From Psychrobacter sp. NG254 (lineage in GTDB: Bacteria > Pseudomonadota > Gammaproteobacteria > Pseudomonadales > Moraxellaceae), in assembly GCF_015277735.1 (NCBI RefSeq), contig NZ_JADHDA010000009.1:19227-83226 (forward strand): a stretch of DNA of 64,000 nt, given 5' to 3'. Under the pieces are notes generated by a model, which was not told the origin of the DNA, did not search any database, and saw only the letters and a list, made by a program, of their open reading frames with translations. Shown piece after piece: positions 63,601 through 64,000 of this stretch; the stretch's first letter is position 1, and each line of letters opens with the position of its first letter. The translations under genes were made by a program, and so were the position numbers.

Positions 63601-64000
63601 ATACCTCAAGAGTCACATTAGAACCAAACACTTGGTCTAACTTTTCGTCATTCACGGCCACTGGCGCGGTTTGTGGATAATCGATGGTGACGGTGGCGGC
63701 ATTTGATACCAAACCATTGATGTCTTTTACGGTGTAGCTGATCGGGGTTGGGTCTGCGGTAAAACCGGCTTCTGGGGCAAAGCTGATGTTGCCAGTCGCT
63801 GGATTGACCGTCCACGTGCCTTCGCCATCGACCACGACCGATTTGCCGTCAGCGGCAATGGTGCTGCCGACTGGCGCTTGGGTGATGAGGACGCTGGTTG
63901 GGTCGATGTCATTTTCAGGGTCGGTGTCGTTACCCACTACGGCAACGTCAACCGTGGCGCCGGAAGCACCTGATTTTGCATCATTCACGGCCACTGGCGC
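60602..64000 (-). CDS. Giant type I-secreted repeat adhesin, C-terminal part (gene continues beyond window)
   Basis: The last 1132 codons of a very large surface protein, open to the right edge. Its N-terminal visible part is CshA-type fibril/bacterial Ig-like repeats of about 111-112 residues (VAVNDEKLDQVF, DPENDIDPTSVLIT, GEGTWSINENTGAITFDPE, ISYTVKDINGLVSNAATVTI). After a unique region come Asp-rich DxDxDG-type calcium loops (DTDSDGIIDKYDSNGDNIVD) and one block of RTX-like nonapeptides (GGKGDDTLIGLSGADTLLGGDG). It ends in the C-terminal secretion region typical of LapA-like adhesins (ETINMVNDTAQTLNLGLSDV). Probably a biofilm adhesin; its transporter is outside the window. Confidence 0.88.
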   Translation of the reverse strand, partial: APVAVNDAKSGASGATVDVAVVGNDTDPENDIDPTSVLITQAPVGSTIAADGKSVVVDGEGTWTVNPATGNISFAPEAGFTADPTPISYTVKDINGLVSNAATVTIDYPQTAPVAVNDEKLDQVFGSNVTLEVLSNDTDPENDIDPTSVLITVSPAGGTIAADGKSVVVSGEGTWSINENTGAITFDPENGFVGNPTPISYTVKDINGLVSNAATVTIDYEQPTRIEVTPPGRVSEEGLVGGNLDDNPDSFDTTDSATDTEGNWVRVTDTDTNLDNAIVKFVLPATDNGITSQGNDVVFRIDSATGNIVGEYEYTDSNNITQTQTVLTIGFNGSKETITDGYQFGYDVTLSAPVDHTAGDNVEGILSVDFGIEVFENATATESLVKSDELLAIIEDDSPVPQALVWNIDVQQETITVTNLQTGFTNSLFTDPSRAVTVADPSYLIAGSLNTAAGSSGDTIPLRNYGGTVGILSAELDATYTAADGLPYVDTLDEAIYWGRPADATTSPAGYTTYENTIYQGTTGQQIKFGNDIDLGDFSHINFGVFGDGGTLLETELDINFNVTVNGNPQTVAVEYEMQHNETPNNLTAASYGLDSATYSDEFVQSDFIVIPNASRIIDIAGQQYRLDITLVNKDPDFTIDSDKNKAFLKVYQDNDGFDNNGDGLVDQSMYSVVGKAINGFANRNSNSINYYDLNNNNILGDEGDAQLVLNLDSGYRYTVIGNTGVAYIDADKNGRSDGIDFDGDNINDAVLDAAGNLDYVVFSTNGRRAEDTDSDGIIDKYDSNGDNIVDTGFSLTEYDSTLDEDTTFVVNSVEGGENTYDVIGKLTPLNAVPVLDNNVVIEGKVSVGGDAIDYLTSTSAGIVWSGVSTTDSDATITIVDTDGDSTNYEFQTDYGSFIGYADGSYKFKTVDNIADIVRAGVDDVDVFKFEFTDSDGDTANSTVTLNYNEYATPQSPDSINDIPSRTTDDNDYLVGTNQVETLSGGKGDDTLIGLSGADTLLGGDGSDIIIFDRNDARIDGGENSDGSRDNDTLAITDTTAVSSIDLSNVTNFETINMVNDTAQTLNLGLSDVISMTDSSNQLFIKGDSLDTVNISGMTKSATSDQAGYDLYQDSGNTASLYIQTVIDDNII
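63348..64000 (-). repeat. Long tandem repeats in the adhesin gene
   Basis: Units of 333-336 bp: the ATGGTGACGGTGGCGGC block recurs at 63348 and 63684, and CATTCACGGCCACTGGCGC at 63649 and 63982. Long stretches are identical between units. They encode one Ig-like domain each; more copies are expected to the right of the window. Confidence 0.9.

Noticed and set aside
63348..64000. Regular long repeats that could suggest a CRISPR or satellite array
   Set aside because: Unit length is over 330 bases, in frame, and encodes Ig-like domains; no short repeat-spacer pattern.
1..64000. tRNA, rRNA, riboswitch and prophage genes
   Set aside because: Looked for by eye and none seen. Weakly structured RNAs could be missed without a covariance search.

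Overview
The window looks like chromosomal DNA of a moderately low-GC gammaproteobacterium of the Moraxellaceae, most likely Psychrobacter or a close relative. This is an inference from the gene set: a dicarboxylate (dca)-like beta-oxidation cluster with a DcaP-like porin as in Acinetobacter, an AmpC-type beta-lactamase, CadR/CadA, several LysR regulators paired divergently with small enzymes, and a very large type I-secreted adhesin. It is all chromosome-like accessory metabolism. No rRNA, tRNA, CRISPR or phage genes were seen.

Layout. 1-8.9 kb: an L-lactate permease (cut by the left edge) and a series of LysR-regulated small enzymes (DODA-type dioxygenase broken by an in-frame stop, DoxX, an NmrA-type reductase, a monooxygenase-like lipoprotein, a beta-barrel protein). 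9-12.8 kb: a monooxygenase-like protein, a decayed LysR fragment, and cadR/cadA with a recognisable MerR-type promoter. 12.6-21.8 kb: a MITE-like element, LysR/SDR/quinone oxidoreductase, a nitroreductase remnant, an M14 carboxypeptidase, ampC, a PAP2 phosphatase and a Lys/Val-repeat secreted protein. 21.8-31.5 kb: a PAP2 plus dual-specificity phosphatase fusion, a cluster of exported proteins of unknown purpose (two YHYH lipoproteins, a His-rich membrane-anchored protein, a PEBP-like protein, a further lipoprotein), a MarR regulator with a palindromic operator, and a BASS transporter.

31.5-38.7 kb is a 5-oxoproline cluster: a YcsI-type D-glutamate cyclase, a biotin carrier, a biotin carboxylase, PxpB, PxpC, PxpA, an NRAMP-type transporter and a second biotinyl-like protein without the biotinyl lysine. 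39.2-47.8 kb is the most intriguing catabolic cluster: two proteins of unknown function with a 4-base overlap, a BCCT betaine-type transporter, an M19 dipeptidase-fold protein that has lost key metal ligands, a 2-oxoglutarate-semialdehyde-type dehydrogenase, a RidA protein and a divergent LysR regulator. Together they look like an uptake and degradation route for a quaternary or N-methylated nitrogen compound ending near 2-oxoglutarate or glutamate. 47.8-59.5 kb is a dca-like acyl-CoA beta-oxidation region with porin, thioesterase, CoA ligase, thiolase, hydroxyacyl-CoA dehydrogenase, hydratase, acyl-CoA dehydrogenase, MFS transporter and IclR regulator. 59.6-64 kb holds a GST and the C-terminal part of a giant repeat adhesin running off the right edge.

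Two families of small dispersed DNA elements run through the window: eight copies of a 103-108 bp repeat whose ends read TATAGTC/GACTATA, and two copies of a 174 bp MITE-like element with perfect inverted ends. Several gene remnants (LysR, SDR, nitroreductase, an unknown) lie beside these repeats.
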